Translations under genes and position numbers: made by a program | Source: JASFUX01 sp050050115 | Lineage (GTDB): Bacteria > Pseudomonadota > Alphaproteobacteria > Caulobacterales > Maricaulaceae | Assembly (NCBI GenBank): GCA_050050115.1 | Contig: JASFUX010000159.1 | Span: 1-7,896 of the forward strand | Direction of reading: 5' to 3' | Length of the DNA: 7,896 nucleotides | Shown: positions 6,418 through 7,896 of the stretch, in pieces | How the letters are laid out: each line of letters opens with the position of its first letter | Numbering within the stretch: position 1 is the stretch's first letter | The notes under the pieces: model-generated | Seen by the model: only the letters and a program-made list of their open reading frames with translations | Database searches by the model: none | Told to the model about the DNA's origin: nothing

Positions 6418-7230
6418 TTAACGAGCAACTTCGCGACGGTGTACCTGCGCATCGGTGGCCAGATTGCCCGAGTCCGGATCAACTATCTCAAATAGTTCGT
6501 TGCGCCATTCGATTGCGCTGCGGCCCGCAAATTTGGATGCCGTCATCCCGTGAACGTATGGCCGACCTTCAAAATAGATGCCGAAGCTCCGGCCGTTCTT
6601 GATGCGGTAGAGACCGACAAGTTGCGGTGCTCCGCCGCTTCGAAGATCTTCTCTAGCAGAAAGGGAATCGCAGAATGCGGAGAAAATCGCTCTGCTTGTT
6701 CCTCCTGCTTCGGAGCTGCGCCACGCAGCAAGGTGCTTCTCAACCGAACTAGTTCCGGACCCGCTCGCAAAAACAATCTCCGAGTGATCAGTAGGCAGAT
6801 TGTAATTCTTATGATTCCAAGTCCTGTCGTCGGCGCGATAGGATAAGCTCCAAAGAAAAAATTCGCACTGCATCGCCTCACCCGCCCTGGCTGCGTGAAA
6901 TAGCGTGAAGCTACGATCTCGAGTTGTTCGACGCCTTGAGTGAACTGATTTCATGACTTCGCAGAATAACGAATGCCGTTCACGCGCAGTCGTCTCTTTA
7001 CTGAACAACACACCAGAATCTGCCAAATCTATGAACCCTGATAGGGCCTGACTTGGGAAAAGAGCGTCACCGTAGAATCCAAAAATGTCTGGATGGGTCT
7101 GGCATGCAAAAAGCTTTCGGCCGCTGTCCCAATTACTCGAATCCGGCCAGCTAATGCGGCTATCGCTTGCGAAATAGATGGAGGACGCCTTTCGAGCGTC
7201 TATAGCGAGCCAACCAATGATCGATGTCAC
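6418..7230 (-). CDS. Uncharacterised protein, probably a divergent proteasome-like Ntn-hydrolase
   Basis: This 270-residue protein is not one I can name. GTG at 7230 is the start, with AAGGGAG eight bases upstream, so the chain begins Met-Thr and Met removal would expose Thr2. Taking Thr2 as proteasome Thr1, the pattern continues: FASDSR (20-25) matches the beta-subunit ADSR with Asp17, and GRKLF has Lys39 sixteen residues after Asp23, the same spacing as Asp17-Lys33. FGFYGD (50-55) fits the next strand and turn. ASGSGTS (155-161) matches the GSG holding Ser129, and DLRSGG (195-200) matches DxxSGG with Asp166 and Ser169. Between Gly54 and GSG it carries extra sequence, making it longer than HslV (about 175) or a typical beta subunit. 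No signal peptide or membrane segment is visible. GC is about 50%, against about 70% in neighbours, which suggests acquisition by transfer. No unfoldase partner is present. The function is unknown; the fold is my inference. Confidence 0.8.
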   Translation of the reverse strand: MTSIIGWLAIDARKASSIYFASDSRISWPDSSNWDSGRKLFACQTHPDIFGFYGDALFPSQALSGFIDLADSGVLFSKETTARERHSLFCEVMKSVHSRRRTTRDRSFTLFHAARAGEAMQCEFFLWSLSYRADDRTWNHKNYNLPTDHSEIVFASGSGTSSVEKHLAAWRSSEAGGTSRAIFSAFCDSLSAREDLRSGGAPQLVGLYRIKNGRSFGIYFEGRPYVHGMTASKFAGRSAIEWRNELFEIVDPDSGNLATDAQVHRREVAR

Positions 7231-7440
7231 AGAAGCGGCTCCCTTTTTCTTGCACTCGCTGGGAAGGGTTCGCTATGCAACTCCGAGAGCTTTCGAGCTG
7301 AACGCGCAACTCCCAGGGCGTCCCCATCACTATGGACGTGCGAGCCGCCTCTGGCCCGTTGCTACGCGGCGGGCTACCTGGGTTTCCCCTCAAGGGCCAC
7401 TCTCAAACACAGTTCCGTGCAGGATACGCGGGTGTAAAGA
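7231..7440. other. Intergenic gap between fpr and the Ntn-like gene
   Basis: These 210 bases carry no convincing gene. Base composition returns to about 68% GC by 7321-7380. I see no strong terminator after fpr (only a 3-4 bp stem at about 7386-7396) and no clear promoter for the gene at 7230, so read-through from fpr cannot be excluded. No direct repeats that would mark an insertion were recognised at 7231-7440 versus 6365-6417. Confidence 0.5.
7239..7245 (-). promoter_or_regulatory. Ribosome binding site fixing the GTG start at 7230
   Basis: On the minus strand AAGGGAG lies eight bases upstream of GTG 7230. It decides the start so that Thr is residue 2, which matters for the proposed N-terminal nucleophile. 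Confidence 0.6.
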
Positions 7441-7896
7441 CTAATCCACAAACGCCTTCTCGACCACGAACTGCGCCGGCGACGCGTTCGAGCCTTCGAC
7501 CAGCCCCGCATCTTCGGCTCGCGTCCGCGTGTCGTTGAGCATGTCGAGCGAGCCGCAGATCATCACCCGGTCGGTCTCGGGGTTGAGCGGCGGACCGCCG
7601 AGCACTTCGAAAAGCTTGCCGGTGTCGATCAGCGTCGTGATCCGGCCCATGAGCGGATAGTCCTCGCGTGTCGTGCTGGTTACATGCGTGAGTTGGCCCG
7701 CGTGCTCGCCGCAAAGCGGATCGTCGGGTAGGGCGGCGACCAGATCCTTGCCATACTGAAGATCAGCGACCTTGCGGCAGGTGTGGGTGAGGATCACCTG
7801 CTCGAAGCGATCGTAGGTTTCCGGATCGCGCACGAGGCTGGCGAATGGGGCGATGCCGGTGCCGGTCGAGAACATGAACAGCCGTTTGCCCGGCTC
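7441..7896 (-). CDS. fpr: Ferredoxin--NADP+ reductase, C-terminal part (5' end outside window)
   Basis: These are the last 151 residues of a bacterial Fpr-type flavoprotein that moves electrons between NADPH and ferredoxin or flavodoxin in the cytoplasm. It supports oxidative-stress defence and supplies reductant to iron-sulfur enzymes. Only the NADP-binding domain is in view: EPGKRLFMFSTGTGIAPF (window residues 1-18), with the pyrophosphate loop GTGIAPF; then ILTHTCRKVADLQYG, VMICGSLDML (the CGS strand of this superfamily), and the C-terminal VEKAFVD. That tail, with Phe followed by two residues, is typical of subclass I bacterial/alphaproteobacterial Fpr enzymes, where residues after the aromatic cover the flavin. 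Full proteins are about 255-275 residues, so the FAD-binding half lies beyond base 7896. The ATG at 7875 is internal. The next gene on the same strand starts 211 bases downstream. Confidence 0.95.
   Translation of the reverse strand, partial: EPGKRLFMFSTGTGIAPFASLVRDPETYDRFEQVILTHTCRKVADLQYGKDLVAALPDDPLCGEHAGQLTHVTSTTREDYPLMGRITTLIDTGKLFEVLGGPPLNPETDRVMICGSLDMLNDTRTRAEDAGLVEGSNASPAQFVVEKAFVD

Noticed and set aside
6373..6494. A short plus-strand stretch that reads plausibly as protein (LDALAQQLNG...) after the mocA-like stop
   Set aside because: It has no start codon, is bounded by stops, and is mostly antisense to the 3' end of the 6418-7230 gene. It could be a relic but cannot be supported.
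7160..7393. A 77-codon minus-strand frame upstream of and overlapping the Ntn-like gene
   Set aside because: It overlaps the supported start at 7230 in another frame, has no recognisable motif, and lacks a convincing ribosome binding site.
6365..7440. Attachment sites or insertion-sequence ends around the AT-richer gene
   Set aside because: I compared both flanks by eye and found no shared direct repeat, terminal inverted repeat, tRNA end or transposase fragment.

Overview
The window is high-GC bacterial chromosome; hand-counted 60-base lines in the main genes reach about 73% GC. Several features suggest an alphaproteobacterium: a PrkA-type kinase, an XdhC/MocA-like pair, a ferredoxin--NADP+ reductase ending in VEKAFVD, and a promoter of the Caulobacter type (TTG...GCTATA). 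I cannot name the genus. No tRNA, rRNA, CRISPR array, transposase or integrase was seen.

Layout, left to right. (1) 1-1655, minus: the first 551 codons of prkA, an AAA+ serine protein kinase; its C-terminus lies outside the window. (2) 1656-2069: a 414-base divergent intergenic region with two hairpins in the prkA leader and a TATA-rich palindrome ahead of the next gene. (3) 2070-4701, plus: a DUF1800 gene and a DUF1501 gene with a Tat-type signal, four bases apart, forming a tight operon. (4) 4794-6364, plus: xdhC and a MocA-like nucleotidyltransferase, overlapping by four bases. They form a molybdenum-cofactor maturation module for a molybdenum hydroxylase that is not in the window. The xdhC start lies in a 14-bp tandem duplication that creates a five-codon leader frame. 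(5) 6418-7230, minus: an AT-richer gene (about 50% GC) for a 270-residue protein. I read it as a divergent proteasome-like Ntn-hydrolase. (6) 7441-7896, minus: the C-terminal half of ferredoxin--NADP+ reductase, entering from the right edge.

Most of the window is ordinary chromosomal housekeeping. The exception is the gene at 6418-7230. Its neighbours do not suggest a role and its base composition is foreign. Its sequence nevertheless appears to keep every catalytic position of a proteasome beta subunit: Thr next to the initiator, then Asp, Lys, GSG and DxxSGG. It is the best candidate here for an undescribed system. The fold assignment is my inference from motif spacing, not from a database search.
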